A stretch of DNA of 64,000 bases from Helopsaltes ochotensis (lineage: Eukaryota; Chordata; Aves; Passeriformes; Locustellidae). Made by a program: the position numbers and the translations under genes. The stretch covers positions 186,001 through 250,000 of the forward strand of contig VXBM01000999.1 of assembly GCA_013400155.1 (NCBI GenBank). The letters run 5' to 3'. Positions 10,419 to 23,330 of this stretch are shown piece by piece. The notes under the pieces were generated by a model that saw nothing but the letters and a program-made list of their open reading frames with translations, did not search any database and was not told where the DNA came from. Every line of letters begins with the position of its first letter. The stretch's first letter is position 1.

Positions 10419-13400
10419 CTATTGAAAATTATGTTCTTTGTCTGCAAGGTAAGTTGTTGTAATATTTTTTGCAGATGTTGTCATTTGCCTTTAGAGAGTT
10501 ATTTTAGGGCTCAATGCTTTGGGAAAAAAATTCAAGATTCTAAGTTTTTTGGGGTGTTCTAAGCTGCTTATCATGCTCCCAAGTATGAGTAATGTGCACC
10601 TCCAGTTCAGCACAAAACCAACCTCTGATGCTACATTCACTGAAAGCGTTAAGGGAGGTTTGCTGGTATGTACCTTTAATATTAAAGCCTAAAAACATAA
10701 TAATTGTCTCAGTGGTTCCCCATAAAGCCTATTTCTTTGTCTTTGCCAAAAGAAGGACTTGGGTGTTTGGCCCAGCCCTTGAAATTTCTTTCTATATTTA
10801 GTTGTCTAAATACAGATCAGACTGTATGCAGAGAATTTGAGTGTGCTAGAAAAATCTGTAATGAACTTTAGGGTTTGAGGTGTCAGGAGGTTGTTTTGGG
10901 GATCATGTGCTTGGACTCAGGTAACAACTTTCTCCCTGAAGGTGCATAAGCCATCATTTGGCAGTGTTTAATCCCTAAACAACTGGAATTTGTCTGGGGG
11001 TATGAAGATAAAAGTCTTACAAGAGCTATGGATCCTCCACCCAGTGTTTTCCACTCTGGCATACTTCCAATGTAAAAAAGAGAAAAGGTATTCCCAAGCC
11101 CATCTTATCAGATGGGGTTTCAGCCATTTGCCCAGCTTCAGGTCACCACAGTTTATCCCCTTCAGCATTACGAAGTAACCCGGAATATATTTTGGGAACA
11201 AGGAGTCATAAACAGGGTAATAACAACTGTTTTCCACATTAGTTTGCTTCCTTCTCTCAGTTACAAAACCCTATTATTATTATTGTTTACATTTAAACAA
11301 TGGGAATGCTCTGTCCCCTCTCCCTGTCCCAGCACACGCCAGCCTGGAACCCTTGTGGTCCACAGGATTTTTGTGGATGCTCTATAGCATAGTCACGGTA
11401 GCGTGCTGCTGCCCTAAAGTCTCCTCTGCAAACAATAGGCTTGTTCACTCTTGAATAGTTTAAATTTTTTAAAACAATTTCCTCTATGTGACCATGTTTA
11501 TTTTAGAAAGGAAAAAACAGAGGTTGCTCTTGCAACCTGCAAAAGGCATTGGTGCTTTAGGGGGAGAAGACATGTTTTAGAGCACAGTGCAGACAGTTAA
11601 GCAAGTGAGGGAGGCACTGTGGTATAAAATAATAATATAAAACCGAGAAAACGTGACAAAGTAGGCTTTGGGTTGCAGTGTGCCAAGTTGTGAAGTATAC
11701 CAGAAATGCACTGATAAGCTGCCAATCTCTGCTGTTGCATGGGAGGCAGTCACTTAAGTGGAACTGCTGCCACAGATGGGAACAGGCTTGCATTATGTCT
11801 ATTTCTAAGCATTTAGGCTTCAGGAGAAACCTTGGTTGCTGGTTCATAGCATGGCATTTGATCTAAAGACATCTTTGCAAGAGGGGTATTTGCACAAGCT
11901 CCTTATCAGCCAACTGCTGGTGGCTGCACCTGTAAACCTTTAATGCCTGTGAATTCACCCCAGTGGGGCTGGCTGAAGCTGAATACCACTCCCCTGCCAG
12001 GAAGTGCCAGGCAGATGCAAGTGCTTTGGGGCAAACTCATAATACAGCTGAGTTTTTTCCTTCCACTCAGGTACAAGGAGAACTTCTTTCTGCTTGCCTG
12101 AAGAAGAAAACATGAAATAAGCTCAATGAAGTCAAGGCTTTTCGTTGTTGGTTTGTGGAGACTAAAATACTTATATGCTGTTACCTGTTTGAAGCTGAGC
12201 TTCTGTTTTCTTTACTAGTTAATAAAATAGGGTTATTAAAAATAAAATGTGCATTGGTTTTTTGTGCCTTAAGGAATTACATGCGAGTAACAGCAGGGAC
12301 TTGAATATGTGTAATATGTAAGCCGCTTCAAATTTGTTCATAACACAGGAGAAGAAATTCCATTGAAGAAAAAATCCTGAGAACTGATTTCCAGAGACTC
12401 AGTATAGGGAAAAAATTGAATATTTGAGGGCCTCTTATACCTTACTCCCCTAAATGCTCTGAGGAAGTGTGTACAAAATATTTCTTAAAGAAATTTTCAA
12501 TTTCTTGCCCTGAAATTTCCCTCAAAAATATAGTTCAGCAAACAAATCCTTGCTGAGAAGTGGGGGTACTTTTAATACTCTTAATATTACTTTGCCATTG
12601 TTCTGTTTGTCTGAGGAGTATATTTGGTTCTTTGCTGATCCTTTGATGCCTACCTTGGGTGGGTATCTGCATTTGTTATCCTTGGTATTGAGCATTTGGT
12701 GTCCTGGAAAGGTGTCTGTGACAGTGTTCAGCATTGGCTGAACTGCTGTAGTGTGGGGCTGCAAACAGCAGCAGTTACCGGATGTGCTGTGCATGAGAGA
12801 TGATGGAGGCTTTTGGCAATGGACATAAAATCTGTCATGTTAAAAAGACACTGTTAAATGCGTCAAAAATGGTCTGTAGGATGACACCTGAACTGAAGAG
12901 GCCACATTTGCTGCCACCGTGGTGCAGGGAACTACAAAGAGTGCCCTCACCTTTGATCCACTTGCCTTGTGCTTTTTCGCTTAGTGCAAATATGGGGTAA
13001 GAGCTCAGTTCAAATTATGTTGAACTAATCAGGTACTCACTTGGTAAGGCAGGAGCTGGTAGAAAACAAATGCATTTTTTTGCAGAGTCAACAGAGGAAG
13101 AGCAGAAAGAATGGCTGGGAGTTGTGTCTCTGTTGTGTTTTACTCTTGAGATTCATGGGCATTAGTTCAGCTGCTACATGTGTCAGAACAGATGGAATTT
13201 GCTCTTTGGCCTTCGTTTCATCTTTCTTTATGTCTTCATTTGCCTTATGGAAAGGAGAAGAAACACAAAACTGTTTCAAAAGCCTCTTGTGGTTGAGGCA
13301 TTTCCCCAGAACTGCAGGTATGGGGGACCCCAGAAGCATTGCTTTCTGTTAATTGTGACATCCTAATTGGTGGAGGTTGGGAGGTTGATGTGGTTGGCTG

Positions 13401-13892
13401 CCAAGTTTATGTAAGTTTGCATAATTACATCTCTTACATGGCTGGCGCATCTCTTTCTGTTGTTGCTCATCTGAAAATTGTGTGAAGGTTTTTAAGGTGT
13501 GCTGAAGAATCCGGCCTGATGAGAGGCTGACACTCAAACCACCCTTGGCAGAGGCGGGGTTTTGTTGTTTCACGCCGCAAGCCGACCTGTGCTGTCACAC
13601 CTGGGCCAAAAGTAAATGCAGTAACAGGGCAAGTGGCAGGCTGTAACGTGGAAAATGAAGGTAATGCTGCTGTTAAAAAGCTTGCCCTCCACACTGCTTT
13701 CCTGAATGGGCCAGGAAGCATCCCAGGAAACTGGAAAAGAAGAAAAATGTCTGTTGCTTTAGGTTGATTAAAATCACAAGGACTGGCTGCTTTTTCAATC
13801 AGGTAAGGGCATAGGCTTCCTGTTTGGATCCCAGAGACTGGAAACAGGACACGGTTACAGCTGCTGTGCTGCAGTTGTTACGGATATTACAA

Positions 13893-13924
13893 CAGGCTTA
13901 GATTTTTTTCAGGCTTAGATTTTA
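13893..13924 (+). repeat. Tandem duplication of about 17 bases
   Basis: CAGGCTTAGATTTTTTT is followed directly by CAGGCTTAGATTTTA: two adjacent copies, probably a slippage duplication. Confidence 0.85.
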
Positions 13925-16670
13925 TTAACTTATTTTATAGAAGTGGGTCATTAAAGGAATCACTGCCTTTTGAAATAATATGTTAATAGTTTCTTTAAAG
14001 TCCTGCATCTACAAAATAAAAAGGTCAGGTATGATTCATGTCATGTCTTTCCACAGAAAGCAACTCCTGTGAGCTTTACCTCTTTTCCACTGACTAAATT
14101 TAACCAAGAATATCATGCTGCTAAGTACAAGGGATAAGGTATTTTGTTCTCTCGTTGTAGTGAGACTTTTCTTTGAAAGAAGTGAATTTCTGTTGAGACC
14201 CTAAAGCATTTCTTCTGGTTGCCTCTCCAGAAGAGGTCTGTTTTCTGCTTCTTTCCTTTTTGATCAGTGGGAAATGGTCATGTCTTTTGCTGATATTAAG
14301 TGTCTTCTCATCTTGAGGAAACTGTGGAGCTTGTTGAAGCCCAGGAGGGCAAAAAAATTGACAGTGGGAGAAATTGAGATTCTGTTTTGGAAATATTTAA
14401 GTGGGGGGAATGGTGACCTTTGAGGATTGCTCAGTGCATCTGCTTGGATTTTTTTCACACTTTTCCCATGTGTGGGGACTTTGTTGGTTGCACATCCTCA
14501 GACAGCTTGCTGCACTGTGCACGCCTAGGCCACAAAAATTCCAAATTGTGAGTTAAAATCAAAACTGCCTTGATAAGTAAGTAGAGAGTGGCATTTTTAT
14601 CCTATCAGTTATGTAGATTTTACCATTTTCAAGTGTAATCTAACAACAGAGTGGATCAGATTTATACAGTGTAAGAAGGACTTCAGGTTGATAGCCCATT
14701 CTGAAGAATTTTGCTTATAGTTGCCAATAAGATGACAAGTTATGATATGATCTCATAACCAATTTTTTTTTCTATTTGAAGCTATGAGTAATCCTTCAGT
14801 ACTGAAATATCATAACTAACTTGTCCAAACCCACCCCAGCTGATTATTTAAGAGATGTGATGGAATGAATATTTTTTTAGCTCTTAATTTTGCCTCAGAT
14901 CAAAAGCAGGGCTCTCTTCTTGGCTCTCTGTGCTGTTTGCTCTTTATGGATTTTTGGAAATGATGATTTCTGCAAATTTTCCTTTCCTTCCTTTGTCATA
15001 AATAGTTTTGTAGCCTTTATCTGTGTTCATCAGTATTACAGGAGCATATGATATTTTCTTTGGAACCAGTTCTCCCACAACTTTTGACCTGAAAGTTTTT
15101 CTGCTTCCTGAGTATCTTGTTCATCTGGAAAAAAAAAAAAAGATTCTGTGTACTTTAAGAGTCATAAATTTCCTATTGCTAACAAAGTTTTATTTTATAC
15201 TTTGGCTATAAATACATTTGTGATTGTGGCGCAACATTTCATTGGTTGTAATGGTCTCTGTTAGTTTTCCTTGCTTACTGAATTAATATTCTTAATAATA
15301 TATATGTTTCTGAATACATTATTTTCCTTTCCTAATTTTAATTCCTGTGCTGCGTTCATCATGTGTTTCTGTTGGAATTATTCACTGTTGAGTTCTCCTT
15401 TCTGCTGCCACTAAACTCCACATCCATTTTTTCCCTACTTCATTTGCTCCTTTAATCCCACTGCTGGTATAAAAATGGATCTCATCCTCTTGATTTTTCT
15501 GAATTTTAGTCCTGCCTTCTATCCAAGCTCAGCAGTGATCTGGTTTCCACCTTTAATTATAGTTTTCAGCTGTCATCAGACTGCAATATCCCACCTCTGA
15601 ATTTTGAACACTGCTGCAGAAGCCTTGAGTCCCAAGCCAGAAGTCCTCTTTTCCTCACACCAGTGCAGTCTGAAGAGCAGTATTTCTGTGTAGGCACTGC
15701 TGTTCTGAGTACTGCTGCTGTTTGTGAAGTTAAAAAGGTCACATCCATTTCTTTGTTGGCTTTGCAGCTGTGGACAGAGGGAACTGTCACTGAATACTGC
15801 AGGATAAAATGCTTACTTACTTACTAACTCCTGTGTGATTAAATTAATCCTGCAAAAAATCCAGGTTTTCTGTCTCTCTGAAACAAGAAACGTTGGTAAA
15901 CCCTGCAGCACAGCCAAGGAGAGGCCTATGATTAAAGTCTTGTGGGGGAGCTTGTTTAGAAAGGACATGTAAATAAAAAAGTATAAACTGATTAAAATTC
16001 AGTTTACAGAACACCAGAAAGATATAATTTTTAAATTAGAAATTGAAACAGATTTGTGATGACTGCATTCAGTGGCCAGGGTTCTGTCATGGCTTTGGGG
16101 AAAGCCCCTAAGAGTAGTCATGAGGCCAGAGAGGTACCGTCCTTGATAGGGTGTTTCTTTGCCTTAAAAATTACTGACATGTTCTTGTGCTTTTTGTTTT
16201 ACTTCTTAGATACCTGGTGTGAAGGATGTGTTATCTTCAAAACTTTAAAGTTTGTTATTGTCTTACAATGCAAAGTGTACTTTTAAGATGTAATTTCTCA
16301 GCAGCTTTCCTTATCTTTTTCCAGGCATTATCTTTTTGAAAGGTAGTACAGGGTTCAGCCTTTTGATTGAACAGCATCCTTTTCTTTTAAATGCTCTAGC
16401 AACTATTTGTATTTACCAGCATGTTCATTTTCAGTGGAAAGAGTATATTTCTTCATGGATGAAAGTTTTATTTGGGGTGTTTTAATTGTTGTTTCCTGAC
16501 CATGATTTTTGATTGGTTGTACTTGCCTGACTTTGGATATCATGCAGGGACCTTTTTTGATGACAGCATCCAAGACGAAAATTGCCAAATAAGTTTCAAA
16601 ATAGACTAGTTTTGTTGCTATGTGAAGATTTAACAAGCTGCTTAGTATAATGGATTTATACAAACATATA

Positions 16671-16698
16671 TGTTTGTGTGTGTATGTATGTATGTATA
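16671..16698. repeat. (TG)n/(TATG)n microsatellite
   Basis: TGTTTGTGTGTG followed by about four TATG units. Confidence 0.9.
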
Positions 16699-18172
16699 AT
16701 GAGTGTATAAATTAATTTTAATCCTTGGAATCTTTTGATGTAAACCAGACAGAATTGTAAATCTTGAGTGCTTGATGACTTCAAAAAAAATGAAACCTCT
16801 TTTGCATCCATTCTTTGAAAAAAACATCAAGAAGGATTAGAAGAAGGAAATGAATGGAGCTTTTAAATAGTCTAGTGTGTTAAACTAGAAGCCAACCAAT
16901 TATGCATCAAATTGTTCCATGTCTTCAGTACTCCACAAATTTATAAATTCTGCAGCTACAGGTGTGAGTTTGGTGAATTTTGCTAGGGATTTTTTCTTGA
17001 GAGAGTAGACATTTGCATTTTACTAATAGGATGATCCTATAAGGAGAGCTCTTGTCATGCTGAATGCCACATTATTTTATTGCTGTGCTTTTTGATAAGT
17101 ACAGTATCCCTGAAGGAAAAATATGTTTAATAATTATATTTTAATGTTGAACTTGCCAGACTTTAATATCCTTTGCCATGAACATTGCCACCCTTATCCT
17201 GCACACTTGCACATGCTTTATAAAGCAGGTACAGTATCTTGTATGTTTAAGACATAGTCATAGCTTCCTTCTCTGGGTTTCATAAAGCTAGGATAACACA
17301 GTCTTTAACCTCAGTTGACTTTGTATCCATCCTTTAACAGCTTCTCCCACAGTGTTTTCCTCCATTCTGCAGGCTGGAGCCTGTCACTCACATCCCATGC
17401 TGAGGTAGGAGGGAGGATTAACCTGAGTGCTGAGCTTGAGTGGAGTTGAAATTAATTTCTTTGCATTTATAAATGCATACTCTTGTGCCCACCAAGATTT
17501 TCTCAGGAGGACTCTTGCTTCTTTGTGTTTTAATGGAGCTTAAATTTGCCCTAAAGTCTTTTTGCTAACATGCATACCCACATAGCACAATTTTCCTCTC
17601 TGGTTCTATTTTAAGCTGGATCATGAAGGCCAGGGAAAGGTTTTGTGCTTCAATACTTTTTCTCTTTCTTTCTGTTCTTCTCTGAAATGCACAGCGAGGA
17701 ATTCAGGTATTATAACCATAGAGCAAACAGCTCTCCCACACGCACAGTTCAAAATAGAGTGCTAACACAAAAAGCCATTTGGTTACTGGCTGGAACCCTC
17801 TTTTACCAGAAAAGTTTCCCAGGAGCCCATAGTATCATCAGCCCAGCTTTCTGTGCAGAATGGACCTGCTAGGAAAAAACAAGTTTTAACCAGGTGTCTG
17901 AGACCAAGTTCCATAGAGACTCTGTGGCCTTCTGTCCTTCCAGCAGAGTGGGGGGCAGGTTCCAAGGCTCCTCCACAGCAAATACTGAGCTCTCTGTATG
18001 TACTTTTTCTTCACATGTGTTGCTAACTCCAAAGACACTGGTTCCTAAAAATGGGAGATGAAGGTGTGCCTTGTTGGTCAAGACTGAAAGATAACAGGGC
18101 TGGAACATACAGTGTTTTATTTTGGTGCTCTTAGCCACAGACATTATTACATCTTGATCAATCTGGGAAAAA

Positions 18173-18311
18173 AAGCTCATCCCTGGAAGTGTTCAGGGCC
18201 AGGTTGGATGGAGCTCTGAGCAACCTAGTTGAAAAATGTCCCATGACACAGGGATTGGAACTAGATTGGACTTTTAGGTCTCTTCCAACCCAGGCCATTC
18301 CATGATTCTAC
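18173..18311 (+). mobile_element. CR1 LINE 3' tail
   Basis: Short copy beginning near 'ccctggaagtgttcagggcc', continuing with 'aggttggatggagctctgag' and 'gtctcttccaacccaggcca', and ending at 'ttccatgattcta'. It carries only the last 140 bases or so of the CR1 element, including the 3' UTR and one terminal octamer-like unit. Confidence 0.9.
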
Positions 18312-21300
18312 AATATATGTAACTGTGGGGTTTGGAGATTTAAGACTTGGAAGGAGTAATCTATGTGGGAGCCTGGAGGATGATTGTTCCATGTATCTAT
18401 TGTGCTCATCCAAGAAATTAAATTGTTTTTAAACTAGTACTAGGTTTTCACCTGAATGACTGATTTCACTGTTTTCTCTGCTGTGCAATCTGAAGGCAGA
18501 AGCCTGTTACAATGTGGTTGTCCACACTGGGTACAACATGAAGGGACTCAAGCACTCAGTGTTGATTAATACAAGGATTTATAGTTCCTCTCTGTCTTGA
18601 CAATGAGAACAAGCACAACCAACATGTTATACGTCGTTGTTTTTCCTCTTTTACATTCATGGAGGGTTTTTTAGGTTTTTATTTCTTTTTTCTTGAGGAA
18701 GTAGCCAGCTTGGTTCCCTGATCTTATTGTGTGGATCTAGGTGGAAGTAATTCCTATCTGGAGAAGGGTGTAGCTCCTCTTTGGCATGGTTTTAATCTCT
18801 GGAGGAAGGCTATAAAACTTCCTCTCCCTCTGATGTTTGGAAAGTGTTCCCATATCTGCTTTATCATCATTTATTATCAATCAGATAGTAAGTGTTGTAT
18901 TTCCTGCATGCTGTGCTGTAGGTGGCACCAAGCCATGCCACTACTAACAGAAGTATCTGGTCAGCCAAGCATATTGCAGTGGACTCTCTGCCCACTGTTT
19001 GATACCAGCTTGGTGCTGTTAATATCAGTGGGTGTACTTGCATAAGGTATCTGAGACTGTTCTTCCTGGAGCCGTGCTGTAGTGCAACAGCCAGAAATAA
19101 AAATGCTGTGAATTGTGACCTTTGTCTGAGGAGTACAAGTCATGACACTGATCTGGGAGCACGCTCCACCCAGCGAGTTGGGTGGCTGTCCTGGAAAGGA
19201 GGGCGTCTGGGCTTAGAGCCGAGACATAGATCCTGTGTCTGACAGCGCAACAGATGCTGTTACCTGATCTAAGAGAGGTCACCTGCTCCATCTCAGCTTT
19301 CACATGTGAGAGTATTTATGTGACTCGTGGGAGTGGTGTGAAGACTCATTCACTAAGTTTTAATTCTCTGCACAATCTAATGTGCTAATCATTCATAAAA
19401 TACAGAATAGTTAAGTAAAATATTTCTAAGGAGTGTCACTTTTAAATCTACCTTTATTTAAAAACATCTGATATTGCTTAGAAAACCCATGTGTTTTGTC
19501 TTGCTACAAAACATAATGACCCCAAAATGAATTAGCAGAATTGAAAATAAATTATCATGGTTATGTTCTTCAGGTCACATATTAATGTCATACACTGAAT
19601 AGAGCTGCTTCAATAGATGGTAGATTTGTTAGAATGCATCTGACTGGTGTGGGATTATCAACAGTTCCTGCCCCATGGCAGATGAGTGGTGGGAACACAG
19701 ATGTGGGGCGCTTCAGAAAATAACCTCTGGTGTGGTCTGTGAGTGACCTAGGTTTGTTTTTATTTGCTTTTATGGGATTGGTTGATGGCTGGGAGTGCTG
19801 ATGCAGAAATGGAGCTTTTTCCCATCTGCAAATGGGATTTTGTGAACAGATGTAACCATCAATTCAAACTTTTTATTCTTGCTGTCCTCTTCCTTGACCT
19901 CTCTTGTTGGGAGAGGACTCTTATAGCACTGTGAAGTGAAGAAAAACAATCCATTTGTTTTCATATGGCTGTTGCTGTCACTCGCGCTCCTCGGCTCACT
20001 CTTTGTATTAGTGAGTCTGAATGGCTGATAACTAATCTCAAGTGTATTAATTAACAGGTAGTCTGTCACTGGGCAATTACTTTAAAGTATCAGGTAAAGC
20101 AAGTCCGCTCGGCATTTCAGTCTGAAAGATCATGTGGAATACTTCTGTTCCAGTTTATTTTGTCATTTGTTCCCTTATTTTCCATTGTCTTATTCATAAG
20201 ATTTCAGTGTATTTCCACCTGCAAAGTCACATTAGTAGAATGCCATTTTGTCAGCTCCTGCTGCTTTGGGTAGGGTCCTTCATAGGGAATAAGTGTTTGA
20301 TGGGTTTCCCACCAAGGAAAACACCCCAGTTTGGTTCCACCAAAGACATATTGGTGAGAATTCCCTTACAAACAGGAAAAGCTGACTGTATTTCTGGAGT
20401 GCTTTCTAACCAAAGGTTCATTGGAAAAAGGGCATTTGTTCCTTGGGCAGTTAATTTCCCTGTGTGGAGTAGGGGTGGGTGGTAGAAAAGATGATAATGC
20501 TAGATTTACTGTACCATTGTTTGTTAAAACTAGAGCTTTTAAAGGGAGGGTTTTTTGACAAGGCACACTTAGGATTAATTTTTCAATGCATTCTTACTCT
20601 GAAAATGTTTGAACAGTGCATGTGTTCATATTTAAAGCAAACAGCTTGCATCTAATGCGTGCCAGGGCTTTATGCAGGAAGACACAAAGTGGTAGCCAGC
20701 AGCCAGCAAGCGCTTCGGAGGACCTCTGAGCCTGCTGACAGGCACACTTACTCTGCATGTAATTTGAAGAAAGGCATTGTGCCCCCAGTGGCTTGGCTTC
20801 GGGTGAAAGATGGAGTTTTGCGCTCTCATTTTGCACTGAGGATGAGCTCAGAGAAAAATAGGTCACTGTGCACGGAACTATTTTGCTCTAAATCGATTAG
20901 AAGCAACATGACCTTAAGCCTGATCTCCTTGCTCTACAAAGATATTGCTGAATTGTGGCTGCTTCTGAAGAAATGCACAGGTGTGTCTAGTATTTCAAAT
21001 TTTCTTAGTTGCTTGATTGCAGGTCAGGCAGGAACTTTGCCAGATAACGTTATCCTGCTGTACAAAGGCGAAAGTTGTATTCTGCTTGTGTGCATTCATG
21101 TATAAATATAATTTATTGGGGTGTGTGTGTTCTGTCCTTGTGTAAATTTGCAGTGTATCATTTTATTTGCAGATGTATCTCTCAGTACACCGTATGTATC
21201 CAAAGCCTCTATTCCTGTATTTTACATGGAAGGTACTTTGCTCAGGATTCATTCATGCTGTGATTATGGTGATCAGAACAGCTGCTAAAGCTTACAGGGA

Positions 21301-22815
21301 GAATTTGCTGTTGCAGAGAGCTGTCCTGCTGCTGGTTTACAGTGTGTTTTAATATTCAATTCACTGAATTTTGTGTGAATATCAGATACATAATTTCTCT
21401 TGATCTCTATTGGAGGTAGAGAGAAAGCAACATTTCTTTCACAGGATACAATTTGGCATCCCCTAGTTGTTAGTATAGGCAGGTTGATCTAAAATGAATT
21501 ATTTCTTTAATTCCTTCAGGCAGAGCTTTCCATAGAAATGTTGTTTCTGTTAAGATATAATGAAATAGTAGAGATATTATTTGCTGTTAATAGTGCAGCC
21601 ACAGTTCATTGCAAAATGAAAGCATGTTTTGTGGAACAGGGACAAGCAAAAATTGCGTCCTTATTCTGGTGCCTGAATCTACACTCCCAGTTCTGTTTTC
21701 TGCTTTTGGTATGCATGACTGTTGCAGAGGAGACAGAGAGCACCAAGCCCATGGACTGGTGTCTAACCTTCCAATACTGTTGCTTTTGAAATGTCATATT
21801 TAAATAAAACAGGTATGTAAATGGTGGGTCTTCTAACTAAAGGGTGGATCTTCTTGCTAATCTTTAATTAGTATTACTAATTATCAACACGTGAGTCTGA
21901 GTGCTCTGCTTCTCAAGCAGTGCTTGATGCTACCAGGGGTAATACTAAAAGGCATGCTGCTTAGGAGGAATGAATGAAAGGTTTAAGAAAGATGAAGATA
22001 ACCAGATGGAAAGGGTGGAGTAATCAGCCTGAGTAACTTTTGTTCTTTATGTGCGTCCTCATCTGCATCCCTGTGCAGGGAGGGATGGATGTAGGAAACC
22101 ACTGATTGCTGTTGGAGACAGTGAATGTAGAACCAGGGAGTGTTTTGTGTCACATCATGGTGGTGCATGTGTAGCTGTACCAGGACTACTTGTGTAAATT
22201 GCCAAGTTTAAAACAGGGTGTTTTCATTTGTATTTGATTACTGAGAAATAAGTGAGCGGGGCTTTTGTTAACTGCCAAGGCTTGATTCTCATGTGTTGAC
22301 TGCCACCACTTCTTGTTGGCATGTTCAGTGTATCAGAGATCATTCCTTTCTGGAGAGCTGTTGGAACATTCTGCTCAAAGTGGGCAGAAGGGTTGTCCTG
22401 TTCTCTGGCATTGTTCTTTCCTCTTCCTCCTGAGCTTGGTGTGGAGTATTTTTTGTGCCTACAGTCAGCAGAGGGGAGAAAATGTAAGTGACGGAGAGCT
22501 CTCAGCAAGGCTGACTGTATTGCACTGAATGATTCTGTAGCTGCCTTTGGGAGATACTGCACTGTGTCCATAGCTCCTGCTTCTAAACTACTTGAAGTAG
22601 TTCGTATTTGCAGTGCTTTAGAGAGGCAAGACATGTTTCATCTTTTTCATGGCATTAGTAAGCCACAGAGCTCTTCATTAACAACTCTGTCATCTATGTG
22701 GTAAGGTGGGGCAGCCAGTTGGGTTATGAATTCGGCAACCTCTTCTTTATGAGTAATCTGTAATCAGAGTCCCAAATACTAGGAAGTTTCCAAGTAAATG
22801 CTTTAGTTGAAAACT

Positions 22816-22859
22816 AGTACGCAGCTCTAAAAAAGCCTCTTAGTTTAGAGCTGTGTACT
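22816..22859. repeat. Inverted repeat: 16-bp stem, 12-base loop
   Basis: The left arm AGTACGCAGCTCTAAA (22816-22831) and right arm TTTAGAGCTGTGTACT (22844-22859) pair over all 16 positions with one G-T wobble. The loop is AAAGCCTCTTAG. It is shorter than a usual microRNA precursor and no repeat family was recognised, so its role is unknown. Confidence 0.85.
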
Positions 22860-23065
22860 TAGTGAGTGAACACTTAGACCTTCTTTCTCTCTCACACTCG
22901 CACATTCCCTTTTGAAACATTAGTTTATAGATTGTATAGTTACACAAAAAACAGTACTTGTCTGACAGTACCATAAAATAATATACTGTTCTTAGAAGTT
23001 ATTCTCGCCATCCTCTGTGTTGTTGGAATGATAAAAGTCAAGGAAGATCTTCCTAGCAGGCTCTG

Positions 23066-23330
23066 CAATAACAAGACAAGGAGCACCAGTTTTAAATTGA
23101 AAGAGGGTAGGCTTGGATTTGGCATACAGAAGAAAATTCTTTTTACAGTGAGGATTGTAAGGCAACAGGTTGCCCAGAGAAGTTGTGGATGCCCCACCCT
23201 GGAAGTGTTCAAGGCCAGGTTGGATGGGGCCTTGAGCAGCCTGGTCCAGTGGAAGGTGTTCCTGCTTACAGCAGTGGGGTCGGAACCAGACAATCTTTGA
23301 AGATCTCTTCCAACCCATTCTGTGCAACCT
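23066..23330 (+). mobile_element. CR1 LINE 3' end
   Basis: Contains 'acaaggagcaccagttttaa', 'aattctttttacagtgagg', 'caggttgcccagagaagttg', 'ggaagtgttcaaggccaggt', 'tggatggggccttgagcagc' and 'tctcttccaacccattctgt'. The forward frame still shows the LEVFKARLDGAL motif of the CR1 ORF2 C terminus, with indels. The usual 'cactggaacaggttgcc' has lost a few bases here. Open frames on the opposite strand at 22940-23348 are shadows of it. Confidence 0.93.

Noticed and set aside
12800..13000. Open frame ending at a GTAAGA donor-like site
   Set aside because: The donor phase (2) does not fit the 30425 exon and the peptide is unremarkable.
13084..13317. Acceptor-like TTTTTTTGCAG followed by an open frame to a GCAG/GTATGG donor in the right phase for MCF2L
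   Set aside because: Only the phase fits. The peptide is Cys/Leu-rich with no family resemblance, no promoter is nearby, and internal exons are not known at this point of the gene.
20659..21105. Longest open frame in the window, 148 codons on the + strand
   Set aside because: About one to two open frames of this length are expected by chance in 64 kb at this base composition. There is no domain, no repeat match and no phase-compatible splice signal.
22224..22634. 136-codon open frame on the minus strand
   Set aside because: Length is near chance expectation. The composition (many Ser, His, Gln) and lack of any motif or splice context do not support a gene.
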